From a bacterium (GTDB lineage Bacteria; Verrucomicrobiota; Verrucomicrobiia; Limisphaerales; UBA11358): 64,000 nt of DNA. Below, piece after piece: positions 33,896 to 43,188 of the stretch. The notes beneath the pieces are model-generated. The model searched no databases, was not told the origin of the DNA, and saw nothing but the letters and a program-made list of their open reading frames with translations. The first letter of the stretch is position 1. Each line of letters begins with the position of its first letter. Location of the stretch: assembly GCA_021817945.1 (NCBI GenBank), contig JAKAFL010000011.1, positions 1-64,000 of the forward strand, in the 5' to 3' direction. Both the position numbers and the translations under genes were made by a program.

Positions 33896-36751
33896 ATGAA
33901 ACGAATAGCATTAATTCTACTGTGGATGATCAGCGTCTCCCGCGGGGCTAACGGCGCAGGAATTTTTTCTTATGCCGCAACAAACTCCCCCGGAAGCGCG
34001 CCGGATGGCGTGGACCAAAGCGGCAATCTGGTGAATGTTTGGACCGTGACAGCCATTCCCGGTGGAACCAATGGATTGGGTGACAGTGGTGCGGATGGCT
34101 CAGGGGTCTATTTTGGGAATCCTGATGGAGGCGGAGGGATTGACGGCGGGGCAGTGGGTTCATGGCAGGAGTACAGCTACCAGAATGATGGAGTCGGTTT
34201 AGGCGGCAGTGTGGATGCGGTCAATGTGTTTGCCGGGGGTCCTTTGACCACGGCACAAACGGTGGCATTGGATTTCGTGATGCGGGCCACGGACCCCGCT
34301 TCAGGAGGGCGCCAGCCGGGGACCGTGGGCATAAGCCTTTTAAATGGCACGAACGCTGCCGTGACATTTTTCATTTACGGTGGTGGACCTGGTTACTATT
34401 TGTACAACGATGCAGCCACCACGAACGGAGATGCCGGGCCCATGGGTTACCAATACCAGAGCGCATTCCACGTGGCTTTCACCATCACGGGTCCAAACAC
34501 CTACACAGCCACAGCGGGATCGGACACTTGGAATGGGACTTTTAAGGGGCCCCTGACAGGAATAGATGTTTTCAATCATGCGGGAGGCAACGCAAGTGAC
34601 GTGGGATTCAACCACCTGACGGTGATCCCTGAATTGGCGATTAATAACGTCAGCCCCAATGACAACACGAAGCTTTTTAACACAACCAACACCCTGACTT
34701 TCAGCATTAATTCGCCGGCATCGCCAGTGGATGCCGCCGGCATCCAAGTGATATTGAATGGAACAAATATTTCGGCCAATTTGCAGCTTGCCGGGATCGG
34801 CACAAGTAGCGTAGGCGTGACCTACACAAACCTGTTGCCTGACCAAATTTATTCCGGCCTGATCACCGTGACAAACCAGCAGGGCATTGGAGTGACCGCG
34901 CCGGTGCAATTTGACACCTTTGACCCCAATTATTTTACGTGGGAAGCTGAGGATTTTGATTTTGGAGGAGGACAATTCATTGATAACCCCATAATATCGA
35001 GCAACAGTCCCTCCAGTTACTTCAATACGGTGGGAACATCCAACATTGACGAATACTCGCCCAACTACAGCGCCTCCCAGCCTCATCTTTGGAGGAGTCT
35101 GGACGAAGTATCCACATCTTTGGCTGGGGATACGGAACGTCCGCAGTTTGCGACTGCGGGCGTTCCCGATTACATGGTGGGGTATTTTAACCCTGGCAAC
35201 TGGGTGAACTATACCAGAACCTATCCGCCTGGGCTTTACAATATTTATGCCCGCCTCGCCAATGGCAACGGAGGGTTGGCCAACTGCGGGTTGGCCCAGG
35301 TTGTTTCCGGGCAGGGCACCACCAGCCAGAACCTTCAGCAACTGGGCATCTTCCAGTTTTCCGCCCAAGGCTGGAACACGTTTAATTTTGTACCCTTGAC
35401 CGATGCTTGGGGAAACAAGGTGGCTGTTCGTTTAAACGGGCAGACCACCTTTCGGATCACTTCCGGTCCATTGGGGGGAGGCGTTAACATGAACTTTTTT
35501 ATGCTGGCGCCCGGAAGCAACACGCCTCCTGCCATAGCCAATATCTATCCAGATGGCTTGCATCCCTTCGAGGCCACCAATTCTATTTCATTTACGGTGA
35601 CATCCTCCACAAGCACTATCAGCCAAAATGCCATTCAGGTGCTCCTCAACGGAATCAATGTATCATCCCAGCTCGCTTTTGCAGGCTCATCCACAAACTG
35701 GTTGGTGAGCATTCCTTTGCCACAACAGGGACTTTATAAAATTACCATCACCGCCGCTGATGCGGCCGGGCACACCAATTCCTACGCGGAAACCTTCGAT
35801 ACCTTCAATCAAAACAACCTCATGGTGGAGGCTGGTGACTTTGATTTTAACGGCGGGCAATGGATTGATTCCCCCCTGTCAACCGCCACCAACTACGTGG
35901 CGACAAACAGCTATTATTACTATCCGGGGGATAATCCGGCCAACTCAGCCATGTATGGCGTGGATTATACCATCACCAATGTGACCACCGCCGAGACCTA
36001 TATCTACCGGCTGGATGGAAATACGCCAGGGACGGTTTCCGTGGTCCAAACCGCAGTTGGTTCGGAAGTGACTTCGGACTTCCTTCGGGATAAATTCATA
36101 AATTTAGGGCCGGGGACCCAGCCTCCGTTTGAATATGTGCCCAACGAGCCAATACAGACGACCAATACGGATTTTGATGTGGCATGGTGGCCTCCCGCGA
36201 CATGGCTCAATTACACCCGCACTTTTCCAACCAACTCCTATCTCGTGTATGCGCGCCTTGCCAGCGGCGCTGCCTATACCAACGGGGTCATGAGTCTTGT
36301 GACATCAGGGCAGGGAACCGCAAACCAAACCGCCCAATTGCTCGGGTCTTTTTCAGACCCTGCGGCAAATGGTTTTCAGTCCTGGCATTGGGTGCCTTTG
36401 ACAGGTGGCGGTGGTCAACCAGCGGTGGTTACCCTGGGAGGCCAGGAAACCTTGAAGGTGACTGCCCCTTCCGGTTCTCCTTTTGGGAGCTTCAATGCAC
36501 ATTTCTTCATGTTTGTACCCGTTCAGACAGCCCCTACATTCTCAATTGGCGCTGCTTACAGCGCGGGTTTCGTGACGGTTAAATTCCCCACCCAAACAGG
36601 CCTCACTTATACGGTTCAGTACACCGACGGCCTGAATCCTCCAAGCTGGCAAAACCTGGGTGGCGGGATTTCAGGGGATGGCACAACCAAATCTGTAAGC
36701 GATAGTCCGGCAACGGCAACGACCCGCTTTTACCGGGTGCAAGCAAGATGA
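33896..36751 (+). CDS. Large secreted carbohydrate-binding protein with two CBM-like modules
   Basis: From the ATG at 33896 ([17 protein letters not shown], signal peptide) the protein has 951 residues. An N-terminal jelly-roll region (about 20-250) is followed by two repeats of an Ig-like unit plus a CBM35/CBM6-like module. The latter are marked by [17 protein letters not shown] and [17 protein letters not shown], and by [20 protein letters not shown] and [20 protein letters not shown]. The C-terminus has the W..L..RFYRV module. No catalytic domain is visible, so it probably binds polysaccharide at the cell surface. The open frame extends upstream to 33740 but overlaps the kinase start. Confidence 0.8.
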   Translation: MKRIALILLWMISVSRGANGAGIFSYAATNSPGSAPDGVDQSGNLVNVWTVTAIPGGTNGLGDSGADGSGVYFGNPDGGGGIDGGAVGSWQEYSYQNDGVGLGGSVDAVNVFAGGPLTTAQTVALDFVMRATDPASGGRQPGTVGISLLNGTNAAVTFFIYGGGPGYYLYNDAATTNGDAGPMGYQYQSAFHVAFTITGPNTYTATAGSDTWNGTFKGPLTGIDVFNHAGGNASDVGFNHLTVIPELAINNVSPNDNTKLFNTTNTLTFSINSPASPVDAAGIQVILNGTNISANLQLAGIGTSSVGVTYTNLLPDQIYSGLITVTNQQGIGVTAPVQFDTFDPNYFTWEAEDFDFGGGQFIDNPIISSNSPSSYFNTVGTSNIDEYSPNYSASQPHLWRSLDEVSTSLAGDTERPQFATAGVPDYMVGYFNPGNWVNYTRTYPPGLYNIYARLANGNGGLANCGLAQVVSGQGTTSQNLQQLGIFQFSAQGWNTFNFVPLTDAWGNKVAVRLNGQTTFRITSGPLGGGVNMNFFMLAPGSNTPPAIANIYPDGLHPFEATNSISFTVTSSTSTISQNAIQVLLNGINVSSQLAFAGSSTNWLVSIPLPQQGLYKITITAADAAGHTNSYAETFDTFNQNNLMVEAGDFDFNGGQWIDSPLSTATNYVATNSYYYYPGDNPANSAMYGVDYTITNVTTAETYIYRLDGNTPGTVSVVQTAVGSEVTSDFLRDKFINLGPGTQPPFEYVPNEPIQTTNTDFDVAWWPPATWLNYTRTFPTNSYLVYARLASGAAYTNGVMSLVTSGQGTANQTAQLLGSFSDPAANGFQSWHWVPLTGGGGQPAVVTLGGQETLKVTAPSGSPFGSFNAHFFMFVPVQTAPTFSIGAAYSAGFVTVKFPTQTGLTYTVQYTDGLNPPSWQNLGGGISGDGTTKSVSDSPATATTRFYRVQAR

Positions 36752-36760
36752 TAGACCGGC

Positions 36761-36796
36761 TCCCCACAGCCCGGCTTCAAAGCCGGGCCGTGGGGA
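36761..36796 (+). terminator. Strong hairpin between carbohydrate-binding and prepilin-like genes
   Basis: The outer stem is TCCCCAC (36761-36767) with GTGGGGA (36790-36796). The inner stem is CCCGGCT (36770-36776) with AGCCGGG (36781-36787) around TCAA. There is no U tract, so it may be a REP-type palindrome or mRNA-stability structure rather than an intrinsic terminator. It lies between a possible early start (36748) and the preferred start (36820) of the next gene. Confidence 0.5.
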
Positions 36797-36819
36797 CCGC
36801 AAAGGCCGAATCTCTGCCA

Positions 36820-37785
36820 ATGAAGACCCCCGAATTAATCATGCGTCGCACTTCCTCCCGAATCTCCGGCCAATATTTTCCGAATGATTCAAGGGTGCAA
36901 GGTTTCACCTTGATCGAACTGTTGGTTGTGATTGCCATTATTGCCATCCTGGCAGCAATGTTGCTTCCGGCCCTGGCAAAGGCCAAACAGAAGGCCCAGG
37001 CAACCCAATGCTTGTCCAATCAGCGTCAATTAAGCCTGGCGTGGGTCATTTACGCCAATGATAACAACGACAGTCTTGTGCCAAATCGCGGAGTGAACGG
37101 TTCCTCCGGGGTTAACTATAATGGAAACCCCTTGCTCCAGCCCCAGCTTCAACCTGGCGGAGCAAATGCCGATTGGTGCCCTGGAAACATTCAGTCTGCC
37201 CAGGATGTCACTCCGGGAAACTATCCGGGTGGCAGCATTTATAGTTTATGGATTCAGGCAGGCCTTTTATACCCTTATGTGAATAATATCAACGTTTACC
37301 GTTGTCCAGCGGACCGCAGTATTGTTCCCAGGGGGGGCGGAGTATTTACGGCCCAGGCGTTGAGAACCTACTCCATGAATGACTTTGTACAGCCAATGGA
37401 CAAGCCCGGTTATGCGTCCGTCCCTTGGAATGGCGGTCCTACCAGCGGTTATTACATTTACACAAAACTCCCCAATATGGCCAACCCCGGCCCGAGCCGG
37501 ATTTTTGTATTTATTGAGGAAAGTCCGTACAGTATAGATGATGGATTCTTTGCGGTGAACCCGTCCGAATCCAGCAAATGGGTCAACAGCCCTGCAGTGC
37601 GGCACGGACATTCCAGCGAAATGTCTTACGCCGATGGCCATTCGGAGGCAAGGCAATGGACTGACGGATCCATGATCGGGGAGGCGCCTTCGTCTCCCGG
37701 AGGAAATACGGACAACTGGCCTGCCAGCCCCAATTCGTCCGATTTGGGCTGGCTGAATTCGGTGACAACCGCTCCTACAAACTGA
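36820..37785 (+). CDS. Prepilin-like protein, DUF1559 type
   Basis: The ATG at 36820 ([17 protein letters not shown]) gives 321 residues. The prepilin site and helix [20 protein letters not shown] come after a basic leader of about 30 residues. The C-terminal domain ends with [13 protein letters not shown]. An earlier start at 36748 would overlap the previous gene by 4 bp but would include a long hairpin. It lies in the glycan-use gene set and may form a surface or secretion-linked pseudopilus. The function is not known. Confidence 0.85.
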   Translation: MKTPELIMRRTSSRISGQYFPNDSRVQGFTLIELLVVIAIIAILAAMLLPALAKAKQKAQATQCLSNQRQLSLAWVIYANDNNDSLVPNRGVNGSSGVNYNGNPLLQPQLQPGGANADWCPGNIQSAQDVTPGNYPGGSIYSLWIQAGLLYPYVNNINVYRCPADRSIVPRGGGVFTAQALRTYSMNDFVQPMDKPGYASVPWNGGPTSGYYIYTKLPNMANPGPSRIFVFIEESPYSIDDGFFAVNPSESSKWVNSPAVRHGHSSEMSYADGHSEARQWTDGSMIGEAPSSPGGNTDNWPASPNSSDLGWLNSVTTAPTN

Positions 37786-37816
37786 TTATGTGGATTTATA
37801 AGTCTTGATTGTGAAT

Positions 37817-38971
37817 ATGAAACGCAGGGATTTTATCAAGCAATCCGTGGTAGGGGCGCTGGCCCTGGCCGCATTGGATAAAAATGGCAGGGCATTTGGC
37901 AACGAAAGCCGCCCCAGCAGATATTCCGCAACTCCGGACGGGGTGCCGCAAGCCAAGCCGTTTGTGCTGCGCGGGGTAAACCTTGGCGGTTGGCTCGTGC
38001 TTGAGAAGTGGATGGTTCCAAGCGTTTACCGGGGTTGTGAGGCGTCTGATGAATACGGCCTGTCCTTGGCATTGGGTTCCAAGGCGGAGTCCCGACTCAA
38101 TCAACATAGGGAAAAATTTATCACTGCCGAGGATTTCAAATGGATCAAAAACCGCGGGTTAAATGCCATTCGCCTGCCCGTGGGATATTGGACTCTTGAA
38201 GGGCCAAAACCGTATGTGACAGCGGAGGACTTTTTGGATTTTGCCTTCGAACAGGCCAGCCAGAATGGCCTGAAGGTCCTTCTAGATTTGCATGGGGCCC
38301 CGGGAAGCCAGAACGGATGGGACCATAGCGGGCGAAGCGGAGGGATCGGCTGGGATAAAAACCCTGATAACATTCGGGAAACAGTCCGTGTTCTGGCGGG
38401 CTTTGCGCAGAAATTTGGAAGTCATCCAGCCTTGTTTGGGATTGAGTTGCTCAATGAACCCAGCACCCAGATTCCCATACAAACCCTCAAGGAATTTTAC
38501 ATTGAGGCTTATTCCCAAATCCGAAAGCATGCCGGAGAACAGGTCGCCGTGGTGTTTCATGATTCATTTCGCGCCATGGATTGGAAAAATTTCATGAAGG
38601 CCCCCGACTTTTCAAACGTCATCATGGACACGCACTTGTATCAGCTATTCACCAAGGATGATGCCAGGCGAACCGCCCAGGAGCAAATTGCTTTCGCCTT
38701 GAATAGAAAATTCACGCTTGAAGAAATGCAAGCGGAGGAATTGCCGACCCTTGTTGGTGAATGGTCGCTGGGACTGCCTGAAAGTTCGGCTAAAAATCTT
38801 TCCTTGTTTCAAGGCGACCTTTTGCATGGCGCTTTTGCGGACGCCCAGTTGCTCAGTTTTGAAAATTCAAGGGGCTGGTTTTTTTGGAGCTACAAAACGG
38901 AGTCCGATTCGGAGTGGAATTTCCGGCATTGTGTGCAGAGGGGTTGGCTTCCAGAGCAGTTCCCAGCTTAG
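37817..38971 (+). CDS. GH5-family glucanase exported by Tat
   Basis: The ATG at 37817 gives 384 residues starting with the twin-arginine motif MKRRDFIKQSVVGALALAA. The body is a glycoside hydrolase of clan GH-A, family GH5, in the exo-beta-1,3-glucosidase style. It shows GVNLGGWLVLEKWM, AIRLPVGYW, LLDLHGAPGSQNGWDHSG, the acid/base Glu in IELLNEPS and the nucleophile Glu in LVGEWSLGL. It folds in the cytoplasm and would act outside or in the periplasm on beta-glucan. A second, larger GH5 gene follows 168 bp downstream. Confidence 0.92.
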   Translation: MKRRDFIKQSVVGALALAALDKNGRAFGNESRPSRYSATPDGVPQAKPFVLRGVNLGGWLVLEKWMVPSVYRGCEASDEYGLSLALGSKAESRLNQHREKFITAEDFKWIKNRGLNAIRLPVGYWTLEGPKPYVTAEDFLDFAFEQASQNGLKVLLDLHGAPGSQNGWDHSGRSGGIGWDKNPDNIRETVRVLAGFAQKFGSHPALFGIELLNEPSTQIPIQTLKEFYIEAYSQIRKHAGEQVAVVFHDSFRAMDWKNFMKAPDFSNVIMDTHLYQLFTKDDARRTAQEQIAFALNRKFTLEEMQAEELPTLVGEWSLGLPESSAKNLSLFQGDLLHGAFADAQLLSFENSRGWFFWSYKTESDSEWNFRHCVQRGWLPEQFPA

Positions 38972-39139
38972 CCTTTTCTTCGGCCGCTCGCCCTGCAATC
39001 AATCATGAAACTGTCGCAAAAATGTCCTGTTGGGGTTCCACTTTTTCACATTTTTTCCTCCTCCGCAGCCAATGAGGACCAGACTGGCACCCGTGGAAAT
39101 CCCTTCCTTCAAGCGCGGTTGATATGCGGACCTGGATGG

Positions 39140-41134
39140 ATGCTTTTTCGGACCCTTTTTGGTCTGGTGGGCTTGGGTCTGTTTTTAAACCTGAATTTCA
39201 TCCAGGCACAGCTTATCAATGTCAATTTTACTCAAAACAGTGATGCGGGCCAGGGCGGACCCAGTCCGGGCCCAACAATGTCAGGGTCTGCAGTGTTGGG
39301 AGGCTCGCGGGACGTTTGGAATGGCATCAGTGGAAGCACAGGAAGCGGCATCCCTCTTGCCTTTGCCAATGGTGCAATGTCGCCAGTCACCCTGGGTTTC
39401 ACTTCTGGCGGGGGGTATAATGTGTACAATTTTGGCGGGACCACTCCTTTTGCTGCAACACCGTGGAACGCGCTCATGCAAACTTACCTCTATAACAATG
39501 GCGTTCCGCAGTCGCTCAATCTTTATGGCTTAAAACCAAACTCACTTTACCATTTGGCGGTCTATAATGCGGCCAATTCAAGCGCCACGAGTCGTACCAC
39601 CTATTTTTCCGTCAACAGTATCACCCATGGAAGCACTTGGAATGGCACAAACAGCGTTTTGGAATCCGGGGTGGATTATTCAGAATTTCCAGCAGTTTTT
39701 TCTGATGGCTCCGGGCATCTTGCCATCTCGTACACCGGAAATGGGACCGAAGAAGGCGACATTAATGGTTTTCAGATTCAACCCTCATCCCTTCAGACGA
39801 CCGTGATTTGTTCCGGCACAAATGTCATCATCTCCTTTGCCGGTTTTGCCGGATACTCCTATCAGGTTAAGTTCAAAGGCAATTTGACCGACACAGCCTG
39901 GGTTCCATTGGGGAAACCCCTTCCGGGAAACAATTCAACACTGGTCGTAACTGATCCAATCAGTCCAAATGGTCGCTTTTATCAAATTCAGATGATTGAG
40001 GTTCCTCCAGCTTTGCCATTTTTGCGCGCCAGCGGCACGAATATTGTGACTGCCGAGGGGGTTCCAGTGAAGTTGCACGGCTTGAATTTGGGGGGTTGGC
40101 TGGTTATGGAACCATGGATGTGTCCTGCCGACAGTGGAGGTCTGCCGGACACCTACTCCATAATCGGAAAGCTGGACAGTCGCTTTGGAGTTCCAACCGA
40201 ACAGGCCTTGATCCGACAATATCAAACTTGTTGGATCACCACAAATGACCTGGATAATATCACCAACGGCGGTTTCAACCTGGTGCGTGTCCCCGTGTGG
40301 TGGGGGAATTTCTACTCGATCACGAACACGACCAGCAGCGGTTGGCGTTTGGATGCCTTTGCGGAATTGGACTGGCTGGTGGCAAACTGTGCCGAGAGAG
40401 GGATCTATGTAATCATAGACATGCATGGCGTGGTGGGGGGGCAAAGTGTTTCTGATGACACCGGCAGGGAAAATGATAATTCGTATTGGACCAATGCTAT
40501 CGAGCAGGCCCAGACCGAATTCATGTGGCAGGCCATTGCCTCACACTATCAAACCAACTCCGATGTCGCCGCCTATGATTTAATCAATGAACCGGATAAT
40601 GCTCCTGGAACACAGGCTGTTTGGACCTCCTATGACAGCCTCTACCACACGGTGCGGTCCGCGGACACCAACCATATTGTGATCATGGAAGGGGCCTTCG
40701 GAAGTTGGAATTGGAACATGTTGCCATCGCCTTCAGTTTATGGCTGGACAAATATTGTTTATTCCATGCACGAATACCAATTTGGTGGCACCACTAATCA
40801 GGTGGAAACCGGTTCTGACAACCAGGTGCTTGATTTTGACAATCATCTTTCGTGGAACATTCCAGGGTATATTGGAGAGTGGAACGATATGGGGAATGGC
40901 GCTGGTTGTTACGATTATTCAATCAATGATTACAACAAAGCTGGATTGATGTGGACCATGTGGGCTTACAAGGCAACCGCCGGTTTGAATCCCAATGGCT
41001 GGGCGTGGTACGATCCAACTTTTTGGCCGACCACTCCAAATGTTTCCACCGATTCTGTCGAAACCATTTCCAATGACTGGCAGGAATGGAAAACCTCCAA
41101 CGCATTTCAACTCAATCCAGCGGTTGGACTGTAA
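39140..41134 (+). CDS. Multidomain secreted GH5 glucanase with N-terminal binding region
   Basis: With the ATG at 39140 (MLFRTLFGLVGLGLFLNLNF, signal peptide) the protein has 664 residues. An ATG at 39005 would add 45 residues before the signal and is unlikely. A beta-rich N-terminal region (about 25-220) is followed by an internal copy of the W..L..RFYQI module, then a GH5 catalytic domain (about 310-650). That domain has LNLGGWLVMEPWM, VRVPVWWGNF, VIIDMHGVVGGQS, YDLINEPDN (acid/base) and YIGEWNDMG (nucleophile). The module, usually C-terminal, acts here as a linker before the enzyme. Confidence 0.88.
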   Translation: MLFRTLFGLVGLGLFLNLNFIQAQLINVNFTQNSDAGQGGPSPGPTMSGSAVLGGSRDVWNGISGSTGSGIPLAFANGAMSPVTLGFTSGGGYNVYNFGGTTPFAATPWNALMQTYLYNNGVPQSLNLYGLKPNSLYHLAVYNAANSSATSRTTYFSVNSITHGSTWNGTNSVLESGVDYSEFPAVFSDGSGHLAISYTGNGTEEGDINGFQIQPSSLQTTVICSGTNVIISFAGFAGYSYQVKFKGNLTDTAWVPLGKPLPGNNSTLVVTDPISPNGRFYQIQMIEVPPALPFLRASGTNIVTAEGVPVKLHGLNLGGWLVMEPWMCPADSGGLPDTYSIIGKLDSRFGVPTEQALIRQYQTCWITTNDLDNITNGGFNLVRVPVWWGNFYSITNTTSSGWRLDAFAELDWLVANCAERGIYVIIDMHGVVGGQSVSDDTGRENDNSYWTNAIEQAQTEFMWQAIASHYQTNSDVAAYDLINEPDNAPGTQAVWTSYDSLYHTVRSADTNHIVIMEGAFGSWNWNMLPSPSVYGWTNIVYSMHEYQFGGTTNQVETGSDNQVLDFDNHLSWNIPGYIGEWNDMGNGAGCYDYSINDYNKAGLMWTMWAYKATAGLNPNGWAWYDPTFWPTTPNVSTDSVETISNDWQEWKTSNAFQLNPAVGL

Positions 41135-41283
41135 GGAGCGGTCGAGGCATGGTTGCGCCTTTGCTATTCGCGCAAACCGATTTTTGAATTGAGTTGCCAA
41201 ATCTCACAAAGCGAATCCTGATCAAGGCCCAAATGTGGCGGATGATTTGTCCTGAAAATTCAAATTGAATCCAAATTCCAAGT

Positions 41284-42360
41284 TTATTGTGAAATAACAC
41301 GCGCGCGGAAAACCTGGGTGATGTTTGTGGCGGTGTTTGTGACCAGTACTGCGCCGTTGAGGAGTTGGTCGGTTTCAACCGGTTGCCAGGAGTTCATGTG
41401 GTCATTGGATTGTTCCACCGCCACGGTGAAATTCGTGGGGCCGTTCAAATCAAAAATAAAATGCCCGTTGGCGGCATGCAGATATTTTCCCCCCAAATGA
41501 ACCGGCGCCGCAGTCGCCTTGCCGCCAACCTCCAAATTGGCAAATGTCACCATGGTCCGGATGATCAAACTCACCAGGTTGGTCTGATAAATCCCGTTGA
41601 CCATGACGGGGTAATGATTGTCTCCCGGCAGGGGATGCAGTTCATTATAAACCCCCGCTGCCGTCAGGTTGGAAGACAGATCCACGCTGATGGCATAGGG
41701 CACAATTGTATCTGCTGTTCCATGGATGAAGCAGGTGGGTGGGGTTTCAGAAGTGACGGCAGACAAATTCACCGGGTGCACAACCGTTCCATAGGGCGGC
41801 ACGCCTCCCCATAACGAGATGCAGGCTAAAAACGAACGAAGATTCAGATACGACACATTGACCGCCAGCCCGCCACCGGCTGAATCGCCGCCAATGACAA
41901 TGCGATTGGTGTCAATTCCATAATGAACGCTGTTTGTCTGAATCCAGTTTAGCGCTGTCATCACGTCTTCCTCCGCCATGGCAATTTCATCTGTGCATCC
42001 CCCCGGGCAACCGGGCCATAAGCGGTAATTCAGGGAAAAAGCGGCATAACCATTGGTGGCAAAGGCTGTGGCCATGTCAGGATAAAAATTGCCCTGTGCC
42101 GTGGTATATCCCTTGTCACCGGCGCCAAACCCGCCCCCATGGGTCAGAATCATCACCGGACGGTTTGTCTGCCCGCCTGCCACGTAATAGGCATCCAATT
42201 CCAGATCCACGTTCGACCCGGTGTAATCTACTGCCTGCCCATAAATCTGGTTGGTTTCCACAGTGACCGACGGTTGTGCGCTCGCCGGCCTGGCGCAAAA
42301 AAGCAAGATCAGCAGCGCCAATGCCCCCGTATTTTTGAGGGACGCATAATTTGTTTTCAT
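41284..42360 (-). CDS. Secreted alpha/beta-hydrolase, acetyl-esterase-like
   Basis: The ATG at 42360 gives 358 residues with a signal peptide (1 to about 28, ending RPASAQ). The hydrolase core shows the oxyanion motif THGGGFGAGDKG, the nucleophile Ser in VIGGDSAGGGLAV and candidate acid and base residues near FIHGTADTIVP and PGDNHYP. This matches the HGGG/GDSAG esterases that de-acetylate or de-esterify plant polysaccharide. A C-terminal tail (about 290-358) has a weakly similar W..V ... QVFRARV end. It lies tail to tail with the GH5 gene, so the two probably work on one substrate. Confidence 0.88.
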   Translation of the reverse strand: MKTNYASLKNTGALALLILLFCARPASAQPSVTVETNQIYGQAVDYTGSNVDLELDAYYVAGGQTNRPVMILTHGGGFGAGDKGYTTAQGNFYPDMATAFATNGYAAFSLNYRLWPGCPGGCTDEIAMAEEDVMTALNWIQTNSVHYGIDTNRIVIGGDSAGGGLAVNVSYLNLRSFLACISLWGGVPPYGTVVHPVNLSAVTSETPPTCFIHGTADTIVPYAISVDLSSNLTAAGVYNELHPLPGDNHYPVMVNGIYQTNLVSLIIRTMVTFANLEVGGKATAAPVHLGGKYLHAANGHFIFDLNGPTNFTVAVEQSNDHMNSWQPVETDQLLNGAVLVTNTATNITQVFRARVISQ

Positions 42361-42983
42361 GGTTTTGAGTCGAGCAATGAATTTAAAATTGAAGCAAATC
42401 CACCAAAAAGGAATGGGCATCAGTCAAAATGCCGCAGCAACCCCGTTGGAAGGGCCCAAACTTTTTCCACTGGTTTTCAGCTTGGACGCTTTTGCCATCA
42501 TGAGCCATCGGAATGAGGCTCCGGTTTAATCGAGATGGATTCATGTGCAATTAAAAAATCCTTTTTTTATGAATATTCCTACTGTTTTAAATTAGTCAAT
42601 CCTTTTTAAGTTTGGGTGAAAGCGCCCTGAAGAGGGTGAAGGATTCTCGTGGCACATTGGAAAGATAAGCCCCAGCCTGCTGTGGACATCTGTGCCAATA
42701 GCAGCCCGGGTGCGTTGGCAGGCGATGCTCCCATCCGCATATAAAAAGGTCATATGCAAGAATCTCCTCGCCTCACCGCAAGGGTTTGTCGTTCAGCATT
42801 CGAGAGGACGCGGCATCACCCCGGTTTGGTTGAATATTCCAATCCTCAAAAGGCAATGGGTTTCCGCTTCAAAATGGATCCTGAATTATTGAGTTTCGTG
42901 GCGGCGGTTGGGCGAGGTTTGGGAGAGCGATCTGTGCCGCTCTTGGATTTCCGAAGGTCCCGTTTTTCATTCCGGTTTGAGGC
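42361..42983. other. Long intergenic region upstream of the ilvB promoter
   Basis: I found no gene with protein-like features here. Open frames are short and mutually overlapping. The ilvB control region begins directly after it. Confidence 0.5.
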
Positions 42984-43012
42984 TTGACTCGAATATGTCT
43001 GGGTGGTAGAGT
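42984..43012 (+). promoter_or_regulatory. Sigma-70-type promoter of the ilvB attenuator unit
   Basis: TTGACT (42984-42989), a 17-nt spacer and TAGAGT (43007-43012) give a near-consensus promoter. The expected start near 43019 would put the leader-peptide ATG about 16 nt into the transcript. Confidence 0.65.
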
Positions 43013-43034
43013 TGTCGCACAAATCGAGATTACA

Positions 43035-43100
43035 ATGCAAGTTGATCTGAACAACCTGACGGTAGTAGTAGTCCCCAGCGGTGCCGCTGTCGGGTGTTGA
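43035..43100 (+). CDS. ilvB leader peptide
   Basis: A 21-codon frame starts at 43035 (MQVDLNNLTVVVV, then PSGAAVGC) and stops with TGA at 43098-43100. Codons 10 to 13 are four consecutive Val codons (GTA GTA GTA GTC), with two further Val and two Leu codons. It lies just after a promoter and just before a terminator hairpin, the arrangement of branched-chain amino acid attenuators. Valine shortage would stall the ribosome on these codons. Confidence 0.8.
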   Translation: MQVDLNNLTVVVVPSGAAVGC

Positions 43101-43116
43101 ATTTGTCAATTTAAAC

Positions 43117-43148
43117 AACCCACGGCTGGCAACGGCTGTGGGTTTTTT
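43117..43148 (+). terminator. Attenuator terminator upstream of ilvB
   Basis: CCCACGGCTG (43119-43128) pairs with CGGCTGTGGG (43133-43142) around a GCAA tetraloop, with two G-U pairs. Flanking A residues extend the stem onto a run of six T (43143-43148). It lies 41 bp upstream of the ilvB start. The leader segment GCCGCTGTCGGGTGTTG (43083-43099) can pair with the 5' arm region as an antiterminator. Confidence 0.85.
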
Positions 43149-43188
43149 GTTACCCTTTGCCGGTTCCAGCCAAAGACAGGAAAATAAC

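Noticed and set aside
42754-42987. 77-codon frame upstream of the ilvB promoter
   Set aside because: No family resemblance, overlaps another equally long frame, and runs into the promoter region.
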